From assembly GCF_000428045.1 (NCBI RefSeq), contig NZ_ATZE01000001.1, positions 285,156-349,155 on the forward strand: a stretch of DNA of 64,000 bases, read 5' to 3'. The translations under genes and the position numbers were made by a program. This document shows positions 7,176 through 15,600 of the stretch, piece by piece. The notes under the pieces are model-generated. The model ran no database searches. It was not told the DNA's origin and saw only the letters and a list, made by a program, of their open reading frames with translations. The DNA comes from Sedimenticola selenatireducens DSM 17993 (lineage in GTDB: Bacteria; Pseudomonadota; Gammaproteobacteria; Chromatiales; Chromatiaceae). The stretch's first letter is position 1. The number at the start of each line of letters is the position of its first letter.

Positions 7176-8466
7176 TGTGTACCGAGCACATAGGTCACAC
7201 TTTATACCGGAGAGATAGGTAACACTTCGGTCAAGAAAGGGTTGGGCGCTGGCTCAACCCTTTCTTCGTTTTCATCAAAAAATCCTAAGTCATATTGCAT
7301 AAAGCTGACCAGCCAAATTTTGTCACTGACCTCGCGAATACCCACATATTGACCGGCGAACACCGTACTGAGATTAATTTTTCGGCGGCCGATGCAGATA
7401 CGTCCGCACTTCGTGATTTTTACGGTGCGATCATGAAAAGGGTATTCAGGTACTTCGGGAACGCGATATTCACGGGTGGAAGGTGTATACAGCTCACCGG
7501 GGTACTTCATGCCCAGTGCCTGGTGAGGGCGCTGGTTATTGTAGACCTCTAAAAATTGGTCAAATCGTTCTTGCTGCTGAAGAAAATTGAACGCAGGCGG
7601 CTTTGTGGCCTCCTTCTTCAGTGTTAAATGCATGCGCTCATGCCGCCCGTTCTGCTGCGGTTGTCCCGGCTGAATCCGCTCGATAGCGATGCCCAGGCGC
7701 AACCACCAGACGGAGAGTCGGCTCAGACCAAAAAGCGCATTGGGCGAGGCGAAAGGCACGCCGTTATCGGTGCGGATAGCCTGCGGTAAGCCAAATTGTT
7801 TAAAGGTCCGCTCAAAGACAGGAAAAGCGCCTACTTCCTTGGTGGACTCCAAGCCTTCACAGGATAGTAGATATCGTGAGGCGTAATCCGTCATGGTTAG
7901 CGGATAGCAATAACAGCGATTGCCTAACAGGAATTCGCCCTTGAAATCGGCACACCAGAGTCCATTGGGGGTTTGACTGTCACGTAGCGAGGTGCCTTGA
8001 GCCTTTGGGTGGTGCCGTTTTCTGCGTGTGACCAGGCCGTGTCGATCAAGCACGGCATGGACCGTACTCTTGGCTGGCGGCCGAATCATTGGATAAAGGC
8101 GAATCAGTTTCTCGCGGATTTTAGGTGCGCCCCAACTCTTATGTTCCGTCTTGATCTTGAGAATGGCGCGTTCAATTTGGAAGGGTAATTTATTGGCATG
8201 CCGATAGGGGCGTTTGCTTTGGTCCTCCAGCCCTGCTAATCCTTCATTTTTATAGCGATTGAATAGCTTATAACCTGTTTTACGGGAAATGCCGAACTCC
8301 CGGCAAAGGGGAGCCATTTTTTCACCGTCAAGCAGACGGGCAACAAATCTAAGGCGTTCTTCCATACGGTTACACTCTTTCCAGGGCATTTGAGATTCCT
8401 CCCAAATACCGTCATGTGTAACCTATGTCTCCGGTATCGTCTGTAACCTATGTGTCAGGTAGCACA
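7176..8466 (-). mobile_element. IS481-type insertion sequence
   Basis: About 1.29 kb. The left end (from TGTGTACC at 7176) and the right end (inverse of TGTGCTACC, ending 8466) form imperfect terminal inverted repeats sharing CACATAGGT-ACA and ATACCGGAGA-ATAGGT-ACAC blocks over about 50 bp. It carries one intact transposase. It sits between a tRNA-Lys 3' end with its ATTGTTTATCG tail and a CCCGGAC terminator hairpin; these are contiguous in the two repeat copies downstream, so the insertion split that unit. No clean target duplication could be identified by eye. Confidence 0.8.
7202..8389 (-). CDS. IS481-family transposase
   Basis: 395 residues, intact. N-terminal helix-turn-helix (about 10-60: APLCREFGISRKTGYKLFNRY), then an rve integrase core with the DDE residues: D in LWCADFKGEF, D in IRTDNG, E in NGRHERMH. 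A C-terminal extension follows. Cuts and joins the element ends. The frame fills the element. An in-frame ATG eight codons in is an alternative start. Full length suggests recent insertion. Confidence 0.93.
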   Translation of the reverse strand: MPWKECNRMEERLRFVARLLDGEKMAPLCREFGISRKTGYKLFNRYKNEGLAGLEDQSKRPYRHANKLPFQIERAILKIKTEHKSWGAPKIREKLIRLYPMIRPPAKSTVHAVLDRHGLVTRRKRHHPKAQGTSLRDSQTPNGLWCADFKGEFLLGNRCYCYPLTMTDYASRYLLSCEGLESTKEVGAFPVFERTFKQFGLPQAIRTDNGVPFASPNALFGLSRLSVWWLRLGIAIERIQPGQPQQNGRHERMHLTLKKEATKPPAFNFLQQQERFDQFLEVYNNQRPHQALGMKYPGELYTPSTREYRVPEVPEYPFHDRTVKITKCGRICIGRRKINLSTVFAGQYVGIREVSDKIWLVSFMQYDLGFFDENEERVEPAPNPFLTEVLPISPV

Positions 8467-8473
8467 AACGAAT

Positions 8474-8498
8474 CCCGGACCCAGCGTCCGGGTTTTTT
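8474..8498 (+). terminator. Rho-independent terminator, repeat copy 1
   Basis: CCCGGAC-CCAGC-GTCCGGG, a perfect 7-bp stem followed by TTTTTT. Original terminator of the tRNA-Lys unit split by the IS. Confidence 0.85.
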
Positions 8499-8622
8499 GT
8501 GTCTGGTGGCAAGATTCGAACCTACGACTTCAAACAGCCTGGTTCGACAGCGTAGCGAAGCGAAGCTGCATGAGGGGGCGTAGCCGCCGAGTCATCCTTC
8601 ACGGCCCACCATTGTTTATCGA

Positions 8623-8652
8623 AACCCGGACCCCAGCGTTCGGGTTTTTTGT
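8623..8652 (+). terminator. Rho-independent terminator, repeat copy 2
   Basis: AACCCGGA / TTCGGGTT stem with a CCCCAGCG loop and T tract; one wobble pair replaces a C-G pair of the other copies. The AAACCC start allows termination from either side. Confidence 0.8.
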
Positions 8653-8763
8653 ATCCGGTGGCACAATTCGAACCTTCGGTTTCAAAGAGTCAGGTTCGAC
8701 AGCGAAGCTGCATGAGGCGGCGCGGCCGCCGAGTTATCCTTCACGGCCCACCATTGTTTATCG

Positions 8764-8792
8764 AAACCCGGACCCCAGCGTCCGGGTTTTTT
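8764..8792 (+). terminator. Rho-independent terminator, repeat copy 3
   Basis: AAACCCGGAC-CCCAGC-GTCCGGGTTTTTT, a strong hairpin with T tract. Confidence 0.85.
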
Positions 8793-8941
8793 GTATCCGG
8801 TGACGTGATTTGAACCAGTGAATTTAAAAAGGCAGCGAGGATGGACACGCTGTGCTTTTGTCTATCCTGCAGGGAGCAGCAGTGTGGTGCCGAATTTGCG
8901 GCGAATTAAATGCCACTGAAAGATGGGGCCTGGGAACCGGT

Positions 8942-9685
8942 TTACACCCACAGGCAGGAGAGTAACTCCTGTTTATTACCCAGGATCTCAATTTCCCGAG
9001 TGCGGTTGCGGATAACCCCCTCCTCTTGCAGTTTGGAGAGTGCCCGGCTGAGGGATTCCGGACGCAGGCCCAGATGGATGGCGATATCGCCCTTGGTCAT
9101 GGGCAGGGTCACGGTCCTTCTGCCGTCGGCAGTTATATTACCCTTTCTCTGGTAAAGATCATTCAGAAACAGCAGAAAGCGCCTGTCTGCGCTGAGATAG
9201 CGTCCCTGTACGATGGTCCGGTTGGTATAACGGAGTCGTTTGCCGAGTAGCTCGAGGATTTCATGTTGTAATTCGGGGATCTGGCTACAGAGGGACTCTA
9301 TTTGATCAAACGGCAGTTCGCAGATCCAGGTGGTCTCGAGTGCCACGGCGTCACTCTGGTATTTGATATCGCCCACCGCTTCGATCCCTATGAGTTCACT
9401 GCTGAAATAGAAACCCTGGATCAGCGGGGTACCATCATCCAGGGACGATTCGATTTTAACTGAGCCGGATTGTATGGCGAAGATCGATTTGAATGGATCT
9501 TCCATCTTGAAAATGGTCTCACCAGCCTGGAACGGCCCACGCTTTCGGATGACGCTGGAGATGGTATCGGTCTGGCTTTGATCCAGATCAGCGCCGATGC
9601 ACTTCCTGGGAAGTGTGCAGTTATTACAGTCCCTGCCGGTATTGACCAGGTGCAGTCCGCATTTACTGCCCTTTCTTTCAGCCAT
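8942..9685 (-). CDS. fnr: FNR-family oxygen-responsive transcription regulator
   Basis: 247 residues. N-terminal Cys cluster C-x2-C-x5-C (CNNCTLPRKC, about residues 20-29) and a further Cys (TWICELP, about residue 120) match the four [4Fe-4S] ligands of E. coli FNR. A cyclic-nucleotide-binding fold (about 45-160) and a C-terminal winged helix (GDIAIHLGLRPESLSRALSKL) follow. The recognition helix carries E and SR as in FNR, so TTGAT-N4-ATCAA sites are expected. Activates or represses genes under low oxygen. Lies alone between the tRNA-repeat region and an unknown exported protein. Confidence 0.92.
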   Translation of the reverse strand: MAERKGSKCGLHLVNTGRDCNNCTLPRKCIGADLDQSQTDTISSVIRKRGPFQAGETIFKMEDPFKSIFAIQSGSVKIESSLDDGTPLIQGFYFSSELIGIEAVGDIKYQSDAVALETTWICELPFDQIESLCSQIPELQHEILELLGKRLRYTNRTIVQGRYLSADRRFLLFLNDLYQRKGNITADGRRTVTLPMTKGDIAIHLGLRPESLSRALSKLQEEGVIRNRTREIEILGNKQELLSCLWV

Positions 9686-9883
9686 TCCTCACCTCTGGGT
9701 ATTAGAGCCGCAGATTTTTTTATCATTCTTGTGTGGGGATAAGCATAGCGGATGGCAGCTTAATTACATCCTCTTTATTCGCGGGGTATTGGGTCTGGAT
9801 AGGATGCTTTCGGGTAGTAACGGGAATTGTGTGAATAGCCCGGGACTCCAGGGTAATCAAAAAAATATACGACTGCCAGGGTA

Positions 9884-10354
9884 TTATCTGGACGCAAGCA
9901 TGGCCGGTTGTAACGGGTTCGGTTTTGTCGGGCGGAAATCTGCCAGGCTATCCAGCTGGCTGGTAACCTTGTCCAGCTCCTCTTCCGCCTGCAATACCCG
10001 TTGTTTCTTCACCGCTGCGTAGAGAATACCGCCCGGCAATGCCGCAATAATCAGGGCGTCGGTGGCGGTGAAATGGTTCTTCTCAATGACCTGACTGAGA
10101 TTTTCCTGGCGTTGTTTCAACTGTTGATTGAGGGTGTCGATTTCACTGGCGAGCTGTTTCTGATTGACCACGGGCAATGAATAGATAAGGCCGGTATCGG
10201 CTGCTTCCAAACTGCGGTTTGCAGTCCAGGAAGCGTGATTATCATCGGTCTGGGCTGTGGCGGCCTGTATGGCCGGCGAGAGCAGGCACAGGAGCAGGCT
10301 TATCAGTACGGGCCTGGACAGATTGGCGCGGTGTTGGTTGTTGAATGTGTGCAT
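9884..10354 (-). CDS. exported coiled-coil protein of unknown function
   Basis: 156 residues. N-terminal signal peptide (hydrophobic about 14-29, cleavage near IQAAT), a Gln/Glu-rich coiled coil (about 70-95: NQKQLASEIDTLNQQLKQRQ), a short hydrophobic stretch (TDALIIAALPGGILYAAV, about 101-118) and a second short coiled coil (AEEELDKVTSQLDSL). No family recognised. Most likely a periplasmic or membrane-attached helical protein. Unlinked to neighbours by operon spacing. Confidence 0.6.
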   Translation of the reverse strand: MHTFNNQHRANLSRPVLISLLLCLLSPAIQAATAQTDDNHASWTANRSLEAADTGLIYSLPVVNQKQLASEIDTLNQQLKQRQENLSQVIEKNHFTATDALIIAALPGGILYAAVKKQRVLQAEEELDKVTSQLDSLADFRPTKPNPLQPAMLASR

Positions 10355-10624
10355 AATGGTCCCCTTGTGAACGGGATACCCTTGAACATCAACATTTCGG
10401 TAGAAATGAAATCGGGATATCGGTTGTGCGTAGGTTGTAAGCTAGCCCCTGCCGGGGTAGCGTTACGTGAACCGGATCAACCTCAGTGAGTTTTTTCTTC
10501 TTTTTGTGATGAATAGGTCTGGCGAGCCGTGCACTGTGCCGTAATTTCTGGGATAGAGATCACTCTACCCAAGACAGCCGGTCTGCCGCTGTCATTGGGC
10601 AGTGGATATAAAGCTTGATGGAGT

Positions 10625-10765
10625 CTACTGGTCGGTGTGCTTTTCCGGGCATCCGGAACAGGGATTGTTTTTCTTGTGGCGGGGGCGATTTTTTGTGCCG
10701 ATGAGAAAAGCGCTGATCAGCACGAAGAGTGCGAGTGCAACGAATGTCAGGTTGTCGAAAATCAT
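10625..10765 (-). CDS. 46-residue membrane protein, FeoB-associated Cys-rich type
   Basis: ATG at 10765 on the minus strand, stop at 10625. One transmembrane helix (about residues 7-24: FVALALFVLISAFLIG), then a basic linker and a CSGCPE motif near the C-terminus. This matches the build of short 'FeoB-associated Cys-rich' membrane proteins. The opposite-strand frame over the same bases has no features. No feoAB genes are adjacent, so the iron link is only by resemblance. Confidence 0.6.
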   Translation of the reverse strand: MIFDNLTFVALALFVLISAFLIGTKNRPRHKKNNPCSGCPEKHTDQ

Positions 10766-10922
10766 AGGGATAGCCTCACGGTTACTACATAAGAGGATAA
10801 GTAGATACTAATATATATGACGGACATATTCTCGGTTTGTTTAATTGAATTATTTTATTGGTATTAAAAAATAACTAATGAAGTTGGTTGATTCTGTTGT
10901 ACGCAGACAAAGGGGGCTGTTA

Positions 10923-11270
10923 ATGATGCGCTATTTTTTCCTCGGATTTCTGCTGGTCGCGTTGCCGCTGTCGGCCCAGCAAACACCCCAGGTGCTGGGT
11001 TATGGCGTGAAGGGTTGTGATCACTATAACGAGGTGTTTGAAGGTTGGGAGAATGGACAGGGTGATCAGATCGCGGAGTATATCCATTACCGCGACTGGC
11101 TGGCCGGACTGGTTACCGGGCTGTCGCTGGCTACCGGGAGTGACGTGCTGAAGGGTGTCGAGGTCAAAGGGGCGATGCGGCGCATTCAGGTCTATTGTGA
11201 CGAACACCCGACGGATGATTTCTTTACCGCCTCGATGGATCTGATCAGGATACTCAGCGGGTTAAAGTAG
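10923..11270 (+). CDS. small periplasmic protein, HdeA/Rap1a-like
   Basis: 115 residues from ATG 10923 (AGGGGG box upstream; upstream in-frame ATG 10878 would spoil the signal peptide). Signal peptide about 1-19 (cleavage near LSAQQ). The mature part has two cysteines (GCDHYNE and QVYCDEHP) and a pattern of YRDWLAGLVTGLS followed by AMRRIQVYC seen in the HdeA/Rap1a-type helical fold. Those proteins are acid chaperones or immunity proteins; role here unknown. Its 3' end overlaps the convergent tatD by 17 bp. Confidence 0.6.
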   Translation: MMRYFFLGFLLVALPLSAQQTPQVLGYGVKGCDHYNEVFEGWENGQGDQIAEYIHYRDWLAGLVTGLSLATGSDVLKGVEVKGAMRRIQVYCDEHPTDDFFTASMDLIRILSGLK

Positions 11271-12033
11271 CCGGCAGGTTGAACAGCCGACGGGCGTTGG
11301 CCGTAGTTTCCTCAGCCAGTCGTTCAGCCGGAATCCCTTTTAGGCTACTGATGGCGTGCAGCACCTCGGGCAGGTATGCCGGTTCGTTGCGCTGGCCCCG
11401 GTGTGCCGCACCGGGCTGGTCGGGGGAATCGGTTTCCAGCAGTAACGAGTTGGTTGGCAACCAGGCGATCAGGCTATGCAGGCGGTGGGCGTTGGCATAG
11501 GTGGCCGGTCCGCCGAAACTCATCATAAAGCCCATGTCGATTAACCGTTCGGCCTGTTGCTGGCTGCCGGAAAAACTGTGCAGGACACCCGTGAGTCCGG
11601 GGAAGTGGCGCAGTGTCAGGACCACCTGCTCAACCGCCTTGCGGGCATGGATGATCACTGGTAGTCGAAATTGCTGGGCCAACTCAAGTTGAGCTTCAAA
11701 GAACTGCTGTTGCCGCTGCTTGTCGGGTTTTGGAATGTAGAAATCCAGTCCGCATTCACCGACGGCAATTGCGTGGCCCTGCGCCAGTCGCTGTGACAGC
11801 GCGGTCAGATCCTGTTCACGATGGTGCGGCATAAACATCGGATGCAGGCCGTAGGCCGGATACAGTTGTGGATAACGTTGGCAGAGTTGCTGTAGCGCCG
11901 CCCATCCCGAGGCCTGGATCGCCGGCACAAGCAGGGTGCTGACCCCGGCTTTTTCCGCCCGCTCCAGCATTTGCTCGAAGTCGGCCGCAAAACTGCTGTC
12001 ATCCAAGTGGCAATGGCTATCGATGATTTCCAT
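11254..12033 (-). CDS. tatD: TatD-family metal-dependent DNase
   Basis: 259 residues from the ATG at 12033 (MEIIDSHCHLDD). An upstream in-frame start at 12081 adds 16 residues not seen in the family. Metal ligands of the TIM-barrel hydrolase are visible: DSHCHLD, GECGLDF, IIHAR, HSFSG and ETDSP. TatD proteins are 3'-5' exonucleases/DNases linked to DNA repair. Divergent from xthA, another repair nuclease, with a shared 130-bp upstream region. Confidence 0.93.
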   Translation of the reverse strand: MEIIDSHCHLDDSSFAADFEQMLERAEKAGVSTLLVPAIQASGWAALQQLCQRYPQLYPAYGLHPMFMPHHREQDLTALSQRLAQGHAIAVGECGLDFYIPKPDKQRQQQFFEAQLELAQQFRLPVIIHARKAVEQVVLTLRHFPGLTGVLHSFSGSQQQAERLIDMGFMMSFGGPATYANAHRLHSLIAWLPTNSLLLETDSPDQPGAAHRGQRNEPAYLPEVLHAISSLKGIPAERLAEETTANARRLFNLPATLTR

Positions 12034-12165
12034 ATTGATCAGTATAAACAACCAGCGGATTGCATCACATCTACTGTGCAATCCGGGTTGCCATGTTAAG
12101 GTTTAGTGGCGACAGATGAACGACTGTCGTGCGACTTATTTGACTGACTGGCAGGTGAAGGGGTT

Positions 12166-12981
12166 ATGAAGGTTGTCTCATTTAATACCAACGGTATCCG
12201 TGTCCGGGAGCATCAACTGGCAAGGCTGAAGGAGCGGTACGATCCCGATGTCATCGGCATCCAGGAGACCAAGGTGCAGGATTCCGAATTCCCCATTGCG
12301 ATGGTTGAGTCCCTGGGCTATCGGGCACACTTTTACGGTCAGAAAGGACATTACGGGGTGGCGTTGCTGTCGAAGCAGGAGCCGCTGCTGATTCAGAAAG
12401 GGTATCCATTTGATGCACCGGATGCCCAGCGCAGGATTATCTGCGGTGAATATGCCACAGCTTCGGGTCAGACGATCAAGGTGGTCAATGGCTATTTTCC
12501 CCAAGGCGAGAGCCGTGACCATCCGGTCAAGTTTCCTGCCAAGCAGCGGTTTTATGCGGACCTGATGCGCTATCTGCAGGAGAGTTTCTCTCCGGATGAG
12601 CGGGTGCTGGTGATCGGCGATATGAATATTGCCCGGCTGGACCGGGATATCGGCATTGGCGACGACAATGCCAAGCGCTGGCTGAAGAGTGGCAAATGCA
12701 GCTTTCTGCCCGAGGAGCGGGAATGGATGGACGGTCTGCTGGGATGGGGGCTGTCGGATACCTATCGCACGCTTTATCCCGAGATATCGGATCGTTTCAG
12801 CTGGTTTGACTACCGCAGCCGTGGTTTCGACAGGGAACCGAGGCGGGGCTTGCGCATCGATCTGATCCTGGCCAGTCCGGTGCTGCAAAACTGCTGCACG
12901 GATGCGGGAATCGCCTATGATATAAGAGCGATGGAAAAACCTTCTGATCATTGTCCGGTGTGGGCTGAATTTTCGATCTGA
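12166..12981 (+). CDS. xthA: exodeoxyribonuclease III
   Basis: 271 residues. AP endonuclease/3'-5' exonuclease of base excision repair. Catalytic boxes: FNTNGIR, IQETKV (Glu metal ligand), GDMNIA (Asp/Asn pair), LRIDLILAS and the terminal SDHCPVW (catalytic His). Full length. Its stop overlaps the start of the next small gene (TGA/ATG sharing one base), so the two are probably translated together. Confidence 0.96.
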   Translation: MKVVSFNTNGIRVREHQLARLKERYDPDVIGIQETKVQDSEFPIAMVESLGYRAHFYGQKGHYGVALLSKQEPLLIQKGYPFDAPDAQRRIICGEYATASGQTIKVVNGYFPQGESRDHPVKFPAKQRFYADLMRYLQESFSPDERVLVIGDMNIARLDRDIGIGDDNAKRWLKSGKCSFLPEEREWMDGLLGWGLSDTYRTLYPEISDRFSWFDYRSRGFDREPRRGLRIDLILASPVLQNCCTDAGIAYDIRAMEKPSDHCPVWAEFSI

Positions 12982-13355
12982 TGACTATGGAATCACAGAC
13001 GCAGTTTCTTAACGACTGGGAAGATGGGGGAGTGGAGGCGATCAAACGCGCCTTTAATCTCAGCGACAACAGCTTGGCCGGGATTGACCTGTTGCTCGCC
13101 TCCTATTCGCGCGATGCCTTCTGCGGTGAGGCGTTCGTCCTGTTTCGCCAGGGTATGGCGCTCTACGAGGTAAATGCCAGCCACGACTCCAGCGACTGCA
13201 TGGCCGGGCAGTGGGAACCGGAAGAGACATTGCTGATGGCGCTGGAGTTTCGTCTGGAGCGGGGGCGTCTCGGACTGCGCACCGATGGCAAAAACCTGTT
13301 TGCCGATGAACTCCGCTTCCTGCTGGCGGAGCTGAAAGCCAACGGATTCAGCTGA
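12981..13355 (+). CDS. conserved small protein of unknown function coupled to xthA
   Basis: 124 residues, soluble, acidic, without signal or membrane segments. No family recognised. Its start overlaps the xthA stop, so it is likely cotranslated. It contains DAFCGEAFVLFRQGMALYEVNA and a Leu-rich C-terminal helix. Convergent with the PAP2 gene, overlapping by 8 bp. Confidence 0.65.
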   Translation: MTMESQTQFLNDWEDGGVEAIKRAFNLSDNSLAGIDLLLASYSRDAFCGEAFVLFRQGMALYEVNASHDSSDCMAGQWEPEETLLMALEFRLERGRLGLRTDGKNLFADELRFLLAELKANGFS

Positions 13356-14079
13356 ATCCCAGTCGCGTGAACAACCGGCTGATCTGACGCTCAAACCAGC
13401 CCAGCAATCGCCGATGCAGCGGGGTGGCGAACAGCCAGCTCAGGGTGATCAGTCCGAGGCTCAGGGCACCGACGATTTCATCCGTGACCCAGTGTGCACC
13501 GCTCATCAGGCGGGGCATGGTGAATATAACCATAAACAGCAGCGCCAGCAGGCCGTGAATGCGTGGCAGATAGGCGACAGCGAATCCGGCGCACAGCAGT
13601 AACACCAGGCCATGATCGCCGGGAAAACTGTCGGACGAGTAGTCCTTGGTGGGTATGTCGGGCACCAGTTGGGTCAGGCGCAAGGCTTCGGGGAATTGCG
13701 CCGTGGCACTGGGCCGCTCAATCGGCAACTCCTTGCTGATGGCCAGCATCAACAGCAGGGTGATGAACATCATCAGTCCCACGGCAATGTAGTGTTGCAG
13801 GCGTTTTCGGTCTCGCAGGAGCGCCTGATGGGCGAACAGCAGCAGCATGGCGACTGCCGCGACCAGGTCGAACGCCCGGTTATTGGCGACCGCCCAGAGA
13901 CGCCGCCACCCCTCGCTCCAGTCCAGTGAACGGTTCATCGCCCAGAACAGCTGTTCGTCCAGTGCCTGCCAGAGGCCGCGGGTGGGCTCGACCAGCCAGC
14001 TGAGCATCAACAGCAGTGCCAGCAGGTTAGCCAGGATCAACGGGGTCTTATGCCAGCCGGCATTCATGGTGTCATTCAA
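13348..14079 (-). CDS. PAP2-family membrane phosphatase
   Basis: 243 residues, about six transmembrane helices. The tripartite acid phosphatase signature is present in modified form: IERPSA (motif 1), DSFPGDHGLV (motif 2; the usual SGH is GDH) and SGAHWVTDEI (motif 3, catalytic His and Asp). Such enzymes dephosphorylate undecaprenyl pyrophosphate or lipid phosphates on the periplasmic face; the GDH variant resembles lipid A/undecaprenyl-type branches, but the substrate is not provable here. Start overlaps the mtaB stop by four bases. Confidence 0.85.
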   Translation of the reverse strand: MNDTMNAGWHKTPLILANLLALLLMLSWLVEPTRGLWQALDEQLFWAMNRSLDWSEGWRRLWAVANNRAFDLVAAVAMLLLFAHQALLRDRKRLQHYIAVGLMMFITLLLMLAISKELPIERPSATAQFPEALRLTQLVPDIPTKDYSSDSFPGDHGLVLLLCAGFAVAYLPRIHGLLALLFMVIFTMPRLMSGAHWVTDEIVGALSLGLITLSWLFATPLHRRLLGWFERQISRLFTRLGFS

Positions 14080-15374
14080 AACCTGGTTTCCTGTTCAAGG
14101 GTTGCCGTCAGGGCGTCGCCCGCATCGGTGAGCTGTTGCAGACGGACATCAACCACCTGGTTTTCCAGATCACTTCCGGGCAGTAGCGGGATACTCACCC
14201 GCAGAAAATTTGGTGTATAACCGCTCCAGCCCGATGCCGGGTCTGCCGGGGCGCTCTCCACTAGCACTGGAAAACATCGTCCCGAAAAACGCTTCAGGGT
14301 CTGTTGCTTCAGTCGTTCACCCAGCTGGTGGAGCGCCTCGCTGCGCTGGCGTATCACATCCCGTGGAATGGGGTCCGGGAGCAGGGCGGCCCGGGTGCCG
14401 GGACGCGGGGAGTAGGCAAAGATATGCAGGTGGCCGAAGCCGATCTGCTCGACAAACGCCAGCGTCTGTTGCCACTCCTGGTCGGTCTCGCCCGGGAAGC
14501 CGACGATGATATCCGTGGTCAGGTTGATGTCCGGTACCCGGCGACGGGCCTGTTCGGCCAGTCGTTGGAACTCGTCGTTCTTGCAGCGTCTGGCCATACG
14601 CTTCAATACCGAATCCGCGCCGCTCTGGATCGGCAGATGGAGATGGGGCATCAGGCGGGGATTCTCGAACAGGTCCCAGAAGTTTTCCGGCAGATCCCAG
14701 GGTTCCACCGCCCCCAGTCGCAGGCGTTGGATGGCGGTCCGCTCAAGCACGGCCCGGATCAGCTGATAGAGATCGCTGCCGGTATCACTGCCGTAGCCGC
14801 CGATGTGTACGCCCGTAAGAACAACTTCATGAAACCCCTGTTGTACCCGGTCGTTGATCTCGGCTACCACCTGGTCGATGGGTCTTGAGCGCTCTTCCCC
14901 CCGTGCCACGGTGACAATGCAGAAGGTGCACTGGTAGCGGCAGCCATCCTGGATCTTGATAAAGGCGCGCTGTCGTCCGTGGCTGAGCAGGCTGGATTCG
15001 CCCGGTGTAGTGGCCTGTTCCGGCATGGCGTGGAGATCCAGTTCCCGGGTGGCGATCTCCACCAGGCGCTCCTTGTCCCGGTTGTCCACCACCAGGTCGA
15101 CTCCAAGGGAGCGGACATTTTCGTTCGAGTTCAGGGTCGCGTAACAGCCGCTGACCACCAACTTGGAGCGCGGATTATGACGTTGAGCGCGATTTAGCAA
15201 CTTGCGTGATTTGCGCACCGCCTCGCCCGTGACCGCACAGGTATTGATCACCACCAGATCGGCGTCGGCCAGCCTCGGGGTGATCTGGTGGCCACGGCTT
15301 TCGAAATCGCGGGACCAGGTCTCCAGTTCGGCTTCGTTGAGGCGGCAGCCCAGGGTTTTCAGGTGTATACGCAT
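14076..15374 (-). CDS. mtaB: tRNA A37 threonylcarbamoyladenosine methylthiotransferase
   Basis: 432 residues from ATG 15374 (MRIHLKTLGCRLNEAE), the family's usual N-terminus; an upstream in-frame start would add 39 unlikely residues. UPF0004 domain with cluster cysteines in LGCRLN, NTCAVT and SGCYA, then radical-SAM CRYQCTFC (C-x3-C-x2-C), then a TRAM-like C-terminus. Adds methylthio to t6A37 in tRNAs decoding ANN. Cotranscribed with the PAP2 gene. Confidence 0.93.
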   Translation of the reverse strand: MRIHLKTLGCRLNEAELETWSRDFESRGHQITPRLADADLVVINTCAVTGEAVRKSRKLLNRAQRHNPRSKLVVSGCYATLNSNENVRSLGVDLVVDNRDKERLVEIATRELDLHAMPEQATTPGESSLLSHGRQRAFIKIQDGCRYQCTFCIVTVARGEERSRPIDQVVAEINDRVQQGFHEVVLTGVHIGGYGSDTGSDLYQLIRAVLERTAIQRLRLGAVEPWDLPENFWDLFENPRLMPHLHLPIQSGADSVLKRMARRCKNDEFQRLAEQARRRVPDINLTTDIIVGFPGETDQEWQQTLAFVEQIGFGHLHIFAYSPRPGTRAALLPDPIPRDVIRQRSEALHQLGERLKQQTLKRFSGRCFPVLVESAPADPASGWSGYTPNFLRVSIPLLPGSDLENQVVDVRLQQLTDAGDALTATLEQETRF

Positions 15375-15600
15375 CTGGTTGATCGGTTTGGCGGTACAGA
15401 ATCTGCGCAAGTTTACGGTTGTCTGCGACGGATGCAAGCGGTCGGCGGTAAATCCGCCTGCGGGCAAAGGCTCACCGGATGAGCCCGTCACGGTTTAAGC
15501 TCTGGGAATCAACGGATCTATTCAGTTAACATGCTGTAACTATTTAAAAAATAACCGACAGTCGGGCCATCTGGCGGCGGAGGTATAAGGGTAACCCATC

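Larger units (their letters stand above)
8467..8815 (+). repeat. tandem 142-bp repeats of tRNA-Lys 3' end plus terminator
   Basis: The unit contains CCTTCACGGCCCACCATTG (tRNA-Lys 3' end), TTTATCGAAA, a CCGGAC hairpin with T tract, then GTATCCGGTGGCACAATTCGAACC, which read in reverse resembles a tRNA T arm with CCA end. tRNA ends lie at 8596-8621 and 8738-8763 (spacing 142), with a third at 7149-7174 left of the IS element. The second half of the unit (AGCGAAGCTGCATGAG, CCGCCGAGT) is shared by two copies; the last copy is partial and decays after about 8815. Confidence 0.75.

Noticed and set aside
8450..8803. 117-codon frame on the + strand over the repeats
   Set aside because: It arises from the tRNA-end/terminator repeats and its product is itself repetitive, so it is not a gene.
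10430..10500. Possible riboswitch-like GC-rich fold
   Set aside because: CCCCTGCCGGGG is a simple hairpin and the flanks do not match any riboswitch consensus I can name.
10602..10811. 69-codon + strand frame
   Set aside because: The minus strand has a better small gene (10625-10765) with transmembrane helix and CSGCP motif.
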